Positions 27,017 to 36,277 are shown, numbered from the stretch's first letter. The stretch: 64,000 nucleotides of DNA from CAVVSD01 sp963757125 (GCA_963757125.1 CAVWQP010000009.1:1860001-1924000), one strand, 5' to 3'. Numbers and translations are program-made. The notes: a model not told the origin generated them from the sequence alone.

Positions 27017-28118
27017 GCCAGCGATGGACGCTGGCGCCGACGTCGGCGAGCGCCCCGTCGTGGCGGTGCCCGGCGACGCCGGGGGCGACGGCGAGCAGCG
27101 GCGCGTACTCGCGGGTGTGGTCGGTGTGCGGGGCGGCCGGGTCGCAGCCGTGGTCGGCGGTGAGCACGAGCAGGTCCTCGTCGGTCATCCGGGCGAGCCA
27201 TGCGTCGACGGTCGCGTCGATGACCTCCAGCGCCCCCGCGAACCCCTCGACGTCCTTGCGGTGCCCGTAGACCTGGTCGGTCTCCACGAGGTTCGTGAAC
27301 CCGAGACCGTGCCCCATGCCGTCGATCAGCGCTGAGGTCGATGCGAGCGCGATGGCGTTCGTCGCTCCCGGATGGCTCTCGGTGATCCCGACGCCCGCGA
27401 AGAGGTCGCGGATCTTGCCGACGGCGTGGACGGGGATCCCCCGGTCCGTCAGCACGTCGAGGTAGGAGCGCGACGGCGGCGTGAGCGACAGGTCCTTGCG
27501 GCCCTCCGTCCGCCGCCACGCGCCCAGCCCGCCGTCGAACGGGCGGGCGATGACGCGGCCGGCCGCGTGCTCGCCGCGCATCACCTCGCGGGCCTTGCGG
27601 CACACGTCGACGAGCTCGGCCTCGCTGAGGACGCTCGTGTGCGCCGCGAGCTGCAGCACGGAGTCCTGGGACGTGTAGAGGATGAGCGCGCCGGTGCGCA
27701 GGTGCTCGTCGGCGAACGCCTCGATCACCGCGATGCCGTTGTAGGGGCGGTTGCAGAGGAACGTGTGGCCGGTCACCCGCTCGAGCTGGGCGACGACGTC
27801 GGGCGGGAACCCCTGCGGATAGGTCGGCAGCCGGGTCGTGGGGATCGCGCCCATGAGCTCCCAGTGACCGGTGACCGACTCCTTGCCCGGGCCCTGCGCG
27901 CCGATGCGCCCGTGGATCGCGGGGTCCGAGGCGGGCGCGACGCCCGCGATCTCCGTGATCGAGCCCAGCCCGAGGCGCTGCAGCGTCGGCAGGCGGAGGC
28001 CGCCGACGGACTCGGCGAGGTGCTGGAGCGTGTTGGACCCCGCGTCGCCGTAGTCGGCTGCGTCGGGCAGCTCACCGGCGCCGCAGGCGTCGATCACGAC
28101 CACGAAGGCGCGGCGCAT
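26970..28118 (-). CDS. deoB: Phosphopentomutase
   Basis: A 382-aa alkaline-phosphatase-superfamily enzyme interconverting (deoxy)ribose 1- and 5-phosphates in nucleoside salvage. The N-terminal VIDACGAGELPDAADYGDAGSNTL gives the first metal Asp and the nucleophile Thr of SNTL. GKESVTGHWELMG and the C-terminal LTADHGCDPAAPHTDHTREYAPLL give the remaining metal ligands. The protein is full length. It is downstream of xerD on the same strand, with a 16-bp palindrome in the 70-bp gap, so it may have its own control. Confidence 0.94.
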   Translation of the reverse strand: MRRAFVVVIDACGAGELPDAADYGDAGSNTLQHLAESVGGLRLPTLQRLGLGSITEIAGVAPASDPAIHGRIGAQGPGKESVTGHWELMGAIPTTRLPTYPQGFPPDVVAQLERVTGHTFLCNRPYNGIAVIEAFADEHLRTGALILYTSQDSVLQLAAHTSVLSEAELVDVCRKAREVMRGEHAAGRVIARPFDGGLGAWRRTEGRKDLSLTPPSRSYLDVLTDRGIPVHAVGKIRDLFAGVGITESHPGATNAIALASTSALIDGMGHGLGFTNLVETDQVYGHRKDVEGFAGALEVIDATVDAWLARMTDEDLLVLTADHGCDPAAPHTDHTREYAPLLAVAPGVAGHRHDGALADVGASVHRWLTGGDEPGMPGRPFV

Positions 28119-28157
28119 GGCCGCGGATGATGCCAGCCGTTCAGCCGGTGCGCGCGC

Positions 28158-28173
28158 GCGGATGTGGGCACAT
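28158..28173. promoter_or_regulatory. 16-bp palindrome between xerD and deoB
   Basis: GGATGTG (28158-28164), GG and CACATCC (28167-28173) form a perfect palindrome 40 nt upstream of deoB and 16 nt from the xerD stop. The symmetry and position fit an operator for deoB, or a short hairpin ending the xerD transcript. Confidence 0.4.
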
Positions 28174-28188
28174 CCCCCGGGGCCGCGC

Positions 28189-29097
28189 CTAGGCCGAACG
28201 CGCGCGGGGATGTGCTGCGAAGTACACGTCCTTCAGCCGCTCGGCCGAGAGGTGCGTGTAGATCTGCGTCGTCGCGATGTCGGCGTGCCCGAGCATCTCC
28301 TGCAGGGACCGCAGATCGCACCCGCCCGCGAGCAGGTGCGTGGCGAACGTGTGGCGCAGCGTGTGGGGGCTCATGCGGTCGTCGAGACCCGCCGCGCGGG
28401 CGTGGCGCTGGACGATCTTGTAGAGCCCCTGGCGGGTCAGGCCGCTGCCGCGCTGGTTGAGGAAGAGGTGACGCTCGTCGCGCAGCCCGACGAGCGCGGG
28501 GCGGCCGCGCTCGAGGTACACGCGCACGGCGGCGATCGCCTCCCGGCCGACGGGGACGAGGCGCTCCTTGCTGCCCTTGCCGCGGGCGCGCAGCACCGCG
28601 ACCCGCAGGTCCAGGTCGCCGACCTCGAGGTCGATCGCCTCGCTCGCGCGCAGCCCGCAGGCGTACATGAGCTCCAGCAGCGCGCGGTCGCGCAGCGCGG
28701 CGGGCGTCGTGCCCTTCGGCGTCGCGAGCAGCCGGGCGACCTCGCCGCGGGTGAGCACCTGGGGCAGCTTCTGGCTGCGGCGAGGAGCGCGCAGATCGGA
28801 GGTCGGGTCGTGCTCGATGACCCCCTCGCGGCGCAGGTGGCGGTAGAAGGACCGCAGGCAGGCGGTCTTGCGCTGCAGCGTCGCGGGCGCGACCGGCGGG
28901 CGGTCGTCGCTGCCCTTCGCGAGGTCGGTGAGGAACGACGCGAGGTCCTCGTGGGTCGCCGCGGCCGGATCGACCCCCCGCCGGCGCAGGTGCTCTCCCA
29001 GCTGCAGCAGGTCGGTCCGGTAGGCCTCGAGCGTGTTGCGCGAGAGCCCGCGCTCGAACTCCAGGTAGGCGAGGAAGTCCAGGATCCGAGTGGACAT
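28189..29097 (-). CDS. xerD: Tyrosine recombinase XerD
   Basis: A 302-aa site-specific recombinase that resolves chromosome dimers at dif with XerC. The N-terminal core-binding domain (ILDFLAYLEFERGLSRNTLEAYRTDL) is followed by the catalytic set: Arg in ACGLRASEAI, Lys in GKGSKERLV, HTLRHTFATHLL (His-Leu-Arg) and HADIATTQIYTH with nucleophile Tyr. The ATG at 29097 gives the standard length; a GTG at 29142 would add 15 residues. The xerD-nudix order is widespread, supporting XerD rather than a phage integrase. Confidence 0.93.
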   Translation of the reverse strand: MSTRILDFLAYLEFERGLSRNTLEAYRTDLLQLGEHLRRRGVDPAAATHEDLASFLTDLAKGSDDRPPVAPATLQRKTACLRSFYRHLRREGVIEHDPTSDLRAPRRSQKLPQVLTRGEVARLLATPKGTTPAALRDRALLELMYACGLRASEAIDLEVGDLDLRVAVLRARGKGSKERLVPVGREAIAAVRVYLERGRPALVGLRDERHLFLNQRGSGLTRQGLYKIVQRHARAAGLDDRMSPHTLRHTFATHLLAGGCDLRSLQEMLGHADIATTQIYTHLSAERLKDVYFAAHPRARSA

Positions 29098-29194
29098 GTC
29101 GCCGCCGGGCTCGAGCGCCGGGGGGTCGGTCGTGGCCGTCACACGCGGGTTCTTCGCGGCGGCGCCACGGCGGCCTCCCGCCGCAACGCGCCGT

Positions 29195-29725
29195 TCAGGG
29201 GCGTGTCCGGCGCAGCAGGAGGAGCCCGATGAGGGTCTTGGCGTCGACGCAGGCGTCGATGGCGCCGTCGAGGTCTGAGAGCGGCCACCGGACGACCTCG
29301 ATGCGCTCGTCCTCGTCCGTCTCGGGCTGCTCGACCCGCCGCAGGCCCGTGGCGAGGTAGACGTGGACCTCCTCGTTCGTGAAGCCGGCGCTCGTGTAGT
29401 AGGTCGTCATGTGCGACCAGGCGTCGGCCGCGAGGCCGAGCTCCTCCGCGAGCTCGCGCTTCGCGGCGTCCTCGGGCGCCTCGCCCTCGACGTCCAGGCG
29501 GCCGGCCGGGATCTCGAGGACGTCGTCGCGCATGATCGCCTCGCGCGGCTGGCGCACGAGCCAGAGGTCCTCGTCGTCATGGACCACGATGCCGACCGCG
29601 CCACCGTGCTCCACGGCGTCGCGCTCGACCTCGTCGCCGTCGGCGTGCCGGAAGCGCGCCTTCACGACGTCGAAGATGCGGCCCTCGTAGACGGTCTCGG
29701 CGTCGATGCGCTCGAAGCTGGGCAT
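29195..29725 (-). CDS. NUDIX hydrolase, ADP-ribose pyrophosphatase type
   Basis: A 176-aa protein with a complete NUDIX box from Gly75 (GRLDVEGEAPEDAAKRELAEELGL), preceded by LEIPAG as in ADP-ribose/ADP-sugar pyrophosphatases. The N-terminal VYEGRIFDVVKARF matches this subgroup. It would hydrolyse ADP-ribose to AMP and ribose 5-phosphate, which links to deoB in pentose phosphate handling. The ATG lies 1 nt after the stop of the preceding peptidase gene, implying one transcript. Confidence 0.9.
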   Translation of the reverse strand: MPSFERIDAETVYEGRIFDVVKARFRHADGDEVERDAVEHGGAVGIVVHDDEDLWLVRQPREAIMRDDVLEIPAGRLDVEGEAPEDAAKRELAEELGLAADAWSHMTTYYTSAGFTNEEVHVYLATGLRRVEQPETDEDERIEVVRWPLSDLDGAIDACVDAKTLIGLLLLRRTRP

Positions 29726-29726
29726 G

Positions 29727-30881
29727 TCAGGTCGGGTCCTCCTCCGCGCACGCATCGAGGAGCGCGAGCGCCACGTCGAGCATGCCCTCGAGCGCCTGGA
29801 CGGACACGCGCTCGTCGGGCTGGTGATTGCGCTCCGTGCCATTGGCGAGGTTCACGACGGGCAGCCCCTGGGCGATGAAGGCGTTCGCGTCCGACGCGCC
29901 GCCGGTCGGGATGAGCTCGGGGGTGTAGCCGCACGCGCGCAGCGCGCGCTCCGCCGCGGCGACGACCGGGTCCCCCGGCCGCAGCCGGAACCCGCGGAAG
30001 TGGCGCTCGCTCGTCACGTCGACGTCGACCGGGTTGGCGGGGTCGTTCGCAGCGTCGTGGATGGCGTCGACGATCGCGGCCAGCGTCGCCTCGGCGCGCG
30101 CGTCGTCGAGCGAGCGGCACTCGCCGGTGATCGTGCAGCGGTCGGGGACGATGTTCGTCGAGGACTCCGTGCCGCCGCGGATGCTCGCGACGTTCGCCGT
30201 CGTCTCGGCGTCGATGCGGCCCGACGGCATCGCGGCGACCGCCTTCGCGGCTGCGTGCACCGCCGAGCGGCCGGCCTCCGGGCGGACCCCGGCGTGGGCG
30301 GCGATCCCGTGGAACGTCGCCCCGAAGCGGAAGTGCGTCGGCGAGGCGACGACGATCGCGCCGATCGGCTGCGCGTTGTCGAACACGAAGCCGCGGGCGC
30401 TCTGCAGCGTCGACGTGTCGAACGCGCGCGCGCCCTTCAGCCCGACCTCCTCGCCGGTGGTGAAGAGAAGCTCGAGGCCCACCGGCGACCCCTCCACCGC
30501 GACCCGGCGCGCCAGCTCGACCAGCACCGCGACCGCGAGCTTGTTGTCGGCCCCGAGGATCGCGTCGTGGCGGTTGATCCACAGCCCCTCCTCCACGACC
30601 GGCTCGATCGGCCCCGCCACCGCGACCGTGTCCATGTGCGCGGCGAGGAGGATCGTCGGGGCGCCCTCACGGCGGGACGGGATGCGGACGAGGAGGTTGC
30701 CGCAGTCCGCGCCGGTCTCGGCGGTCGTGTCGTCCTCGACGGCTTCGAGGCCGATCTCGCGCAGGTGCGCGGTCACGGCGTCGGCGCACGCACGCTCGCG
30801 CCCCGACGGGCTCGCGATCGCGCAGAGCGCGGCGAACGTCTCGTTCAGCCGACGGCGCTCCGCCTCCGACGCGGGGCGCAC
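29727..30881 (-). CDS. M20-family metallopeptidase (PepT-like)
   Basis: A 384-aa zinc aminopeptidase-like enzyme starting at GTG. Metal and catalytic motifs are LLAAHMDTV (His, Asp), ILGADNKLAVA (bridging Asp), FTTGEEVGLKG (catalytic Glu-Glu) and FDNAQPIG. A dimerisation insert of the M20 type lies at about residues 190-300. The family includes tripeptidase T and related aminoacyl hydrolases; the ADNK wording favours the PepT-like group. It is the first gene of the minus-strand unit leading into nudix and xerD. Its start is 5 nt from a 166-bp inverted-repeat element. Confidence 0.85.
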   Translation of the reverse strand: MRPASEAERRRLNETFAALCAIASPSGRERACADAVTAHLREIGLEAVEDDTTAETGADCGNLLVRIPSRREGAPTILLAAHMDTVAVAGPIEPVVEEGLWINRHDAILGADNKLAVAVLVELARRVAVEGSPVGLELLFTTGEEVGLKGARAFDTSTLQSARGFVFDNAQPIGAIVVASPTHFRFGATFHGIAAHAGVRPEAGRSAVHAAAKAVAAMPSGRIDAETTANVASIRGGTESSTNIVPDRCTITGECRSLDDARAEATLAAIVDAIHDAANDPANPVDVDVTSERHFRGFRLRPGDPVVAAAERALRACGYTPELIPTGGASDANAFIAQGLPVVNLANGTERNHQPDERVSVQALEGMLDVALALLDACAEEDPT

Positions 30882-30885
30882 GCTA

Positions 30886-31051
30886 GATGGGTCGGTCGAT
30901 GGTCGCCGTGCCTGGATGTGCGTGTCCCGTGGATGCCGGGCGCCGCACGCCGAACCGGGACAGTGCCAGCGGCACGGACCGGTTGGGTGGGTGGCGATCC
31001 GGCGCCGCGGGGCGCGTGCAGCCGGGTGCGGGGATCATCGACCGACCCATC
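30886..31051. repeat. 166-bp element bounded by 16-bp perfect inverted repeats
   Basis: GATGGGTCGGTCGATG (30886-30901) and CATCGACCGACCCATC (31036-31051) are exact inverse copies. Pairing continues imperfectly for a few more bases. Inside, TGTCCCG/CGGGACA, AACCGG/CCGGTT and GTGCC-AGC-GGCAC can form nested hairpins. It exactly fills the gap between the pyrG stop and the peptidase start. No target-site duplication is evident. It could be a non-autonomous mobile element or a structured leader/terminator RNA. Confidence 0.55.
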
Positions 31052-31053
31052 CT

Positions 31054-32721
31054 TCACAGGCGGGATGCCGCGGGCTCGTTCTCAGGCACGGTGCGCCCGG
31101 CACGCCCAGCGCGCTCGCCTGCCGCGCCGACGAACTCGCGGAACAGCGGCGCGGGCCGCTCGGGCCGCGACTTGAACTCCGGGTGGTACTGCGACGCGAC
31201 GAAGAACGGATGGTCGTCGAGCTCGATGACCTCGACGAGCCGCTCGTCCGGCGACGTACCGGACACGCGCAGGCCTGCGGCCTCCAGGCGCTTGCGCAGG
31301 AAGAGGTTGACCTCGTAGCGATGACGGTGGCGCTCGTAGATGACGGCCTCGTCGTAGAGCTCGCGCGCCCTCGTGTCGGCGTGGAGCTTGATCGGGTCGG
31401 CGCCCAGGCGCATCGTGCCGCCGAGGTCGGAGACCTCCTTCTGCTCGGGCAGGAGGTCGATGACGGGGTGCGGCGTCTCGGGATCGAACTCCGTGGAGTT
31501 CGCGCCCTCCATGTCGGCGACGTGACGGGCGAACTCGCAGACCGCGAGCTGCATGCCCAGGCAGATGCCGAGGAACGGGATCCGCCCCTCACGGGCCACG
31601 CGGATCGCGCGGATCTTGCCCTCGATCCCCCGGCCGCCGAAGCCGCCGGGCACGAGGATGCCGTCGGCGCCGGCGAGGCGGCGGGCCGCCTCCTCGTCGT
31701 CGGACAGCGTCTCGGAGTCCACCCAGTCGACCTCGACCTTGAAGCCGTGCTGGAAGCCCGCGTGGCGCAGAGACTCCGACACCGACAGGTACGCGTCCTC
31801 GAGCTGGACGTACTTGCCCACGAGCGCGATGCGCAGCGTGCGCTGGGCGGCGTCCGCACGCTCGACCGTCGACTCCCAGCCGCCGAGCTCCGCATCCGGG
31901 ACGTCGAACCCGAAGTGCTCGCAGATGAAGTCGTCGATGTCCTCGTCGCGGTAGTTCAGCGGGACCTTGTAGATGTTGTCGACGTCCTTCGCCGAGCCGA
32001 CCGCCTCGACGGGCAGCGACGCGAAGAGCGCGATCTTCTTGCGGATGTCGAGGTCGAGCCCGCCCTCGGAGCGGCAGAGCAGCATGTCGGGCTGGATCCC
32101 GATGCGGCGCAGCTCGTTGACCGAGTGCTGCGTCGGCTTCGTCTTCAGCTCGCCGGCGTGGCCGATGTACGGCACGAGCGTGAGGTGGATGTACATGCAG
32201 TTACGCCGCCCGACGTCGACGGGGAACTGCCTGATCGCCTCGAGGAACGGCAGGGACTCGATGTCGCCCACCGTGCCGCCGATCTCGGTGATGACGACGT
32301 CGACGTCGCTCGTCTCGCCGATGAGCCGCACCCGCTGCTTGATCTCGTCGGTGATGTGCGGGACGACCTGGACGGTGGCGCCCAGGTAGTCGCCCCGGCG
32401 CTCACGCCGGATGACCGAGTTGTAGATCCCGCCGGCCGTGACGTTCGACGCCCGCGACGTGTTCGCGTCCGTGAACCGCTCGTAGTGGCCGAGGTCGAGA
32501 TCGGTCTCCGCGCCGTCCTCGGTGACGAACACCTCGCCGTGCTGGTACGGCGACATCGTCCCCGGGTCGATGTTGATGTACGGATCGAACTTCTGCAGTC
32601 CCACCGACAACCCGCGGGCCACCAGCAGGCGCCCGATCGACGCGGCGGCGATGCCCTTGCCGAGCGAGGACACGACACCCCCGGTGATGAAGATGAAGCG
32701 GGTCTTGGGGCGATCGGTCAT
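31054..32721 (-). CDS. pyrG: CTP synthase
   Basis: A 555-aa enzyme converting UTP to CTP with glutamine or ammonia. The synthetase domain begins FIFITGGVVSSLGKGIAAASIGRLL and contains SPYQHGEVFVTEDGAETDLDLGHYERF. The C-terminal glutaminase domain has PFLGICLGMQLAVCEFARHV with the nucleophile Cys and a distal His-Glu near QYHPEFKSRP. Length and motifs are standard. It is 76 nt downstream of recN on the same strand and is followed by a 166-bp inverted-repeat element. Confidence 0.97.
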   Translation of the reverse strand: MTDRPKTRFIFITGGVVSSLGKGIAAASIGRLLVARGLSVGLQKFDPYINIDPGTMSPYQHGEVFVTEDGAETDLDLGHYERFTDANTSRASNVTAGGIYNSVIRRERRGDYLGATVQVVPHITDEIKQRVRLIGETSDVDVVITEIGGTVGDIESLPFLEAIRQFPVDVGRRNCMYIHLTLVPYIGHAGELKTKPTQHSVNELRRIGIQPDMLLCRSEGGLDLDIRKKIALFASLPVEAVGSAKDVDNIYKVPLNYRDEDIDDFICEHFGFDVPDAELGGWESTVERADAAQRTLRIALVGKYVQLEDAYLSVSESLRHAGFQHGFKVEVDWVDSETLSDDEEAARRLAGADGILVPGGFGGRGIEGKIRAIRVAREGRIPFLGICLGMQLAVCEFARHVADMEGANSTEFDPETPHPVIDLLPEQKEVSDLGGTMRLGADPIKLHADTRARELYDEAVIYERHRHRYEVNLFLRKRLEAAGLRVSGTSPDERLVEVIELDDHPFFVASQYHPEFKSRPERPAPLFREFVGAAGERAGRAGRTVPENEPAASRL

Positions 32722-32797
32722 GCGGGGGGCTTCTCCGGGTGGTAGAGCTAGGCCGACTGAGACGGACGGTAGCGCCGGACGCGGACGAGGCGAGCCA

Positions 32798-34477
32798 CTA
32801 CGCCGCTCGCAACAGCTCTTCGGCGTGGCGTCGCGCGCCGTCGTCGCGCTCGTCGGCGCCCAGCATCCGCACGAGCTCCGCGACCACCTCCGGGTCGGAC
32901 AGCTCGGCGACGGTCGTGAGCGCGGGCGCGGTGGACGGATCCTTCGCGATCGAGAAGTGGCGGTCGGCCATCGACGCGACCTGCGGGAGGTGCGTGATGC
33001 AGACGACCTGCCCGCGCTCGGCGAGCGCGCGCAGCTGCTCGCCCACCGCCCGCGCGGTCTGGCCGCCGATGCCGGCGTCGACCTCGTCGAACACGAGCGT
33101 CGCGCCGCCGTCGGCGGGGCCTCCGGCCTCGGCGCGAGCGGCCATGATCGCGAGCATCACCCGCGACAGCTCGCCGCCCGACGCGGTCTCGCGCAGCGGC
33201 GCCGCGGGGACGCCCGCGTTCGGCGCGATCAGGAACTCGACCGCGTCGGCGCCGGTGGGGCCCGGATCGCGCTCGGCGAGCTCGATCCCGAACGCCGCGC
33301 CCTCCATCGCGAGTGCCTCGAGCCGCTCGCGGACCTCCGCGGCGAGCCGCGGCGCCGTCGCGAGTCGTTCCTCGCGCAGCTCCAGCGAGACCCGCTCGAG
33401 CTCCGCGCGAGCGCGCTCCAGGCCTGCGGAGGCGTCCTCGAGCGCCTCCTCGGCGCCCAGCAGCTCGTCGCGTCGCGCCCGGCAGGCGTCGGCGTGGGCG
33501 AGCACGGCCACGACCGTCCCACCGTGCTTGCGGGCGAGTCGCTCGAGCACCGCCAGGCGTTCCTCGACGACGTCGAGCCGCCCGGGCTCCGCATCGAGCC
33601 CCTCGGCGTAGCCGCGCAGCTCGGCCGCGAGGTCCTCGGCCTCGACGGCGAGCGAGCGCCAGCGGACGGCCAGGCCGTCCAGCTCCCCGTCGACGCCCTC
33701 CAGCGCGTCCAGCTCGCGGGCGGCCGCTCCCAGCGCGGCGCCTGCGCCCCCGTCGCCGCCGTCGGCATCGCCCGCCACTGCTCCCACGGCCGTGAGCGCG
33801 GCGGCGCGCAGCGACTCGACGTGTCTCAGGCGGTCGCGCTCGGCTCGCAGGGCCGCGTCCTCGGCCTCGCTCGGATCGGCTTCCTCGATCTCGCGCAGCT
33901 CGTACTCCAGGAGGTCGAGCTCGCGCTCGCGCCCCGCGGCGCGCTCGCGCAGCTCGTCCAGCGCGCCCTCGAGCGTGCGGACCTCCGCATGCGCAGCGGC
34001 GGCGGCTGCCCGCCGCGCCGCCTGAGCCGGCCCGCACGCGGCATCGAGCACCTCGAGCTGGGAGGACGCGAGCGTGAGCCTCCGGTGCTCGTGCTGCCCG
34101 TAGAAGGCGATGAGCGGCTCGGCGAGCTCGCGGAGGTCGGTCACCGAGGCGGAGCGGCCGTTGACGAGCGCGCGCGTCCGCCCCTCCGCGCTGACACGCC
34201 GCGCGAGGACCACCTCCTCCGCATCCTCCGGCAGGCGCTCCCCCAGCTCCGCGCGTAGTGCGTCCGGCAGCTCGAACACGCCTTCGACGTAGGCCTCCTT
34301 GGCGCCGGGCCGGACGATGCCGGGACGCGCCCGGCCGCCGAGCAGCAGATCGAGCGCGTGGGCCAGCACGGTCTTGCCCGCACCGGTCTCCCCCGTCAGG
34401 ACGTTCAGCCCTGGCGCGAGGCGCAGCTCGGCCTTCTCGATCAGCAGGAGGTTCTCGACCCGGAGCTCGTGGAGCAC
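32798..34477 (-). CDS. recN: DNA repair ATPase RecN
   Basis: A 559-aa SMC-like double-strand-break repair protein. Walker A is LTGETGAGKTVLAHALD near the N-terminus. Two long Ala/Arg/Glu-rich coiled coils span about residues 160-380. The C-terminal ATPase half has the signature TASGGELSRVMLA and Walker B ATLVFDEVDAGIGG. RecN is SOS-induced in many bacteria, but I see no CGAAC-N4-GTTCG box in the 73 nt upstream. It is downstream of nadK, an arrangement (tlyA-nadK-recN) common in Gram-positives. Confidence 0.95.
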   Translation of the reverse strand: MLHELRVENLLLIEKAELRLAPGLNVLTGETGAGKTVLAHALDLLLGGRARPGIVRPGAKEAYVEGVFELPDALRAELGERLPEDAEEVVLARRVSAEGRTRALVNGRSASVTDLRELAEPLIAFYGQHEHRRLTLASSQLEVLDAACGPAQAARRAAAAAAHAEVRTLEGALDELRERAAGRERELDLLEYELREIEEADPSEAEDAALRAERDRLRHVESLRAAALTAVGAVAGDADGGDGGAGAALGAAARELDALEGVDGELDGLAVRWRSLAVEAEDLAAELRGYAEGLDAEPGRLDVVEERLAVLERLARKHGGTVVAVLAHADACRARRDELLGAEEALEDASAGLERARAELERVSLELREERLATAPRLAAEVRERLEALAMEGAAFGIELAERDPGPTGADAVEFLIAPNAGVPAAPLRETASGGELSRVMLAIMAARAEAGGPADGGATLVFDEVDAGIGGQTARAVGEQLRALAERGQVVCITHLPQVASMADRHFSIAKDPSTAPALTTVAELSDPEVVAELVRMLGADERDDGARRHAEELLRAA

Positions 34478-34550
34478 GCCCGATGGTCTACCAGCGCGCC
34501 CCGACGGACCGGCCCCCTCTGCAACAGAGTTGTCACATTCAGCGCCGGCG

Positions 34551-35408
34551 CTATCTGGACAGCCGCCCGAACTTCTCCCGCAACCTGCGGTAGAAGGACG
34601 TCCCCGGCTGCTGCGCGAGCACCGCCGCGTCGGACACGAAGCGGGCCTGCAGCTCGGTCCCCGGCTCGAGCGCTCCGGCCGGGCGCCCGTCGACCGAGAG
34701 GTCCACGCCGTGCTCCGACCGGCTCAGGATCCGCAGCCCGTCGTCGGGCGCGACCACCAGCGAACGGGCCGCGAGCGAGTGCGGCGCGATGAACGACACC
34801 CCGAAGCCCTCAACGCCCCACGCCATGACCGGGCCGCCGTTGGCGAGGTTGTAGCCCGTCGAGCCCGCGGGCGTGCAGACCACGATCCCGTCGCAGCGCA
34901 CCGAGCCGACCTCCTCGCCGTCGAGGAGGTACGACAGCTCCGCCACGCGGTCCCCCATGCGCCGGTGCAGCGAGACGTCGTTGAAGGCGAGGTGCGAGCG
35001 CTCGTCGATCCGCACGTCGATCGCCGGGAGGTCGAGGCGCTCGAACTCCCCCCGGAACGCCCGCGTGAAGCCCTCGGACATCTCGTCGGGGTCGACGGTC
35101 GCGAGGAAGCCGACCTCGCCGAAGTTCACCGCAAAGACGGGAACGCCCGTGCGGGCGTAGGTCCGCAGCGCTCGCAGGATCGTGCCGTCGCCGCCGAGCG
35201 CGATGCAGAGGTCGACGTCGGGCAGCACGGTCGCGTCGGTGACCACGACGCCCTCCTCGGCGGTCACCGCGTGCTTGGCGGCCTCCTCGACGTCGAAGCG
35301 CAGCTCGACGCCCTCCCGGCGCGCATCTGCGACGAGGCGCCGCATCGCCTCGGCGGTCTGCGCCGGGCGCTGGTGGGTCAGGACGGTGACGCGGTTGCAG
35401 GCGGTCAC
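34551..35408 (-). CDS. nadK: NAD kinase
   Basis: A 285-aa ATP/polyphosphate-dependent kinase making NADP from NAD. The signature GGDGT is at residues 72-76, with the second motif LAFNDVSLHRR and the Gly-rich VCTPAGSTGYNLANGGPV. It overlaps the end of tlyA by 4 nt, indicating translational coupling. The whole domain is present and the frame intact. Confidence 0.95.
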   Translation of the reverse strand: MTACNRVTVLTHQRPAQTAEAMRRLVADARREGVELRFDVEEAAKHAVTAEEGVVVTDATVLPDVDLCIALGGDGTILRALRTYARTGVPVFAVNFGEVGFLATVDPDEMSEGFTRAFRGEFERLDLPAIDVRIDERSHLAFNDVSLHRRMGDRVAELSYLLDGEEVGSVRCDGIVVCTPAGSTGYNLANGGPVMAWGVEGFGVSFIAPHSLAARSLVVAPDDGLRILSRSEHGVDLSVDGRPAGALEPGTELQARFVSDAAVLAQQPGTSFYRRLREKFGRLSR

Positions 35409-36199
35409 AGCGGCTCGATCTCCGCGGCAGCGGCCTCGACGTCGTCGACCGCGCCGTCCCGGCCGCCCTCCGCGAGCCAGGCGAACGACTCCTTGTTGCC
35501 CTTCGGGCCGGGCAGCCCCGAGGACGCGAACCCCAGGACCGACGCGCCGAGCTCCTGCGCGGCGGTGCCGACGGCGACGAGCGACCAGCGCCGGTCGGCC
35601 GGCTCGCGGACGACGCCGCCCCCGCCGACGCGGCCCTTGCCGACCTCGAACTGCGGCTTGACCATCACGAGCGCGTCGAAGCGCGGCGCCATGCAGCCCA
35701 GGAGGGCGGGCAGCACCTTGCGCAGCGAGATGAAGGAGAGGTCCGCGACGAGCAGGTCCGGCGCGTAGGGCAGGTCGGACGGGCTCAGCGCGCGGACGTT
35801 CGTGCGCTCGAGGACGGTGACGCGGTCGTCGTTGCGCAGGCCCCAGTCGAGCTCGCCGTAGGCGACGTCGACGGCGACGACGTGGACCGCGCCCCGCTGC
35901 AGCAGCACGTCGGTGAAGCCTCCGGTCGACGCGCCGGCGTCGAGCGCCTGGCGATCGGCCACGTCGAGGCCCAGCGCGTCGAGCGCGTTGGCGAGCTTCG
36001 TCCCGCCCCTGGAGACGTAGCGTGGGCGGTCGTCGACGGCGACGTCGACGTCCGACGCGACCATCTGACCTGGCTTGGCCGCCCGTTCGCGGCCGGGACC
36101 CAGGTGCACCTCGCCGGCCAGCACGGAGGCAGCCGCCCGTGCACGGGAGGAGAACAGGCCTCGCTCGGCGAGGAGCGTGTCGAGCCGGACCCGTTGCAC
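35405..36199 (-). CDS. tlyA: TlyA-family 2'-O-ribose rRNA methyltransferase
   Basis: A 264-aa protein starting at GTG. An N-terminal S4 RNA-binding domain (RLDTLLAERGLFSSRARAAASV) is followed by an FtsJ-like methyltransferase with ALDAGASTGGFTDVLLQRGA as the SAM motif and LLVADLSFISLRKVLP next. In mycobacteria TlyA methylates 16S and 23S rRNA and governs capreomycin sensitivity; the same reaction is inferred here. It is the first gene of the tlyA-nadK unit. A Crp-like site lies 30-45 nt upstream and could also affect it. Confidence 0.92.
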   Translation of the reverse strand: MQRVRLDTLLAERGLFSSRARAAASVLAGEVHLGPGRERAAKPGQMVASDVDVAVDDRPRYVSRGGTKLANALDALGLDVADRQALDAGASTGGFTDVLLQRGAVHVVAVDVAYGELDWGLRNDDRVTVLERTNVRALSPSDLPYAPDLLVADLSFISLRKVLPALLGCMAPRFDALVMVKPQFEVGKGRVGGGGVVREPADRRWSLVAVGTAAQELGASVLGFASSGLPGPKGNKESFAWLAEGGRDGAVDDVEAAAAEIEPL

Positions 36200-36228
36200 G
36201 GTGCCAGGAAAGGTACTCGCGCCGCCCC

Positions 36229-36271
36229 TGTGATCGACATCACACGTTTATGCGCGTGCATCGGGCATATT
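36229..36271 (+). promoter_or_regulatory. Crp/GlxR-type site and -10 box of a small-RNA promoter
   Basis: TGTGATCGACATCACA (36229-36244) is a perfect TGTGA-N6-TCACA Crp-family operator. CATATT (36266-36271) is a plausible -10 box. A start 7 nt after it (about 36278) puts the operator centre at -41.5, the class II activation position. There is no good -35 hexamer, as expected for an activator-dependent promoter. The site also lies upstream of divergent tlyA. Confidence 0.6.
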
Positions 36272-36277
36272 GCTTGA

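Noticed and set aside
30881..31056. Insertion with target-site duplication
   Set aside because: Bases flanking the 16-bp repeats (CTA and CTT) do not match, so no duplication can be claimed.
34478..34550. SOS box upstream of recN
   Set aside because: No CGAAC-N4-GTTCG sequence is present; only a weak CAAC-TCT-GTTG symmetry was seen.
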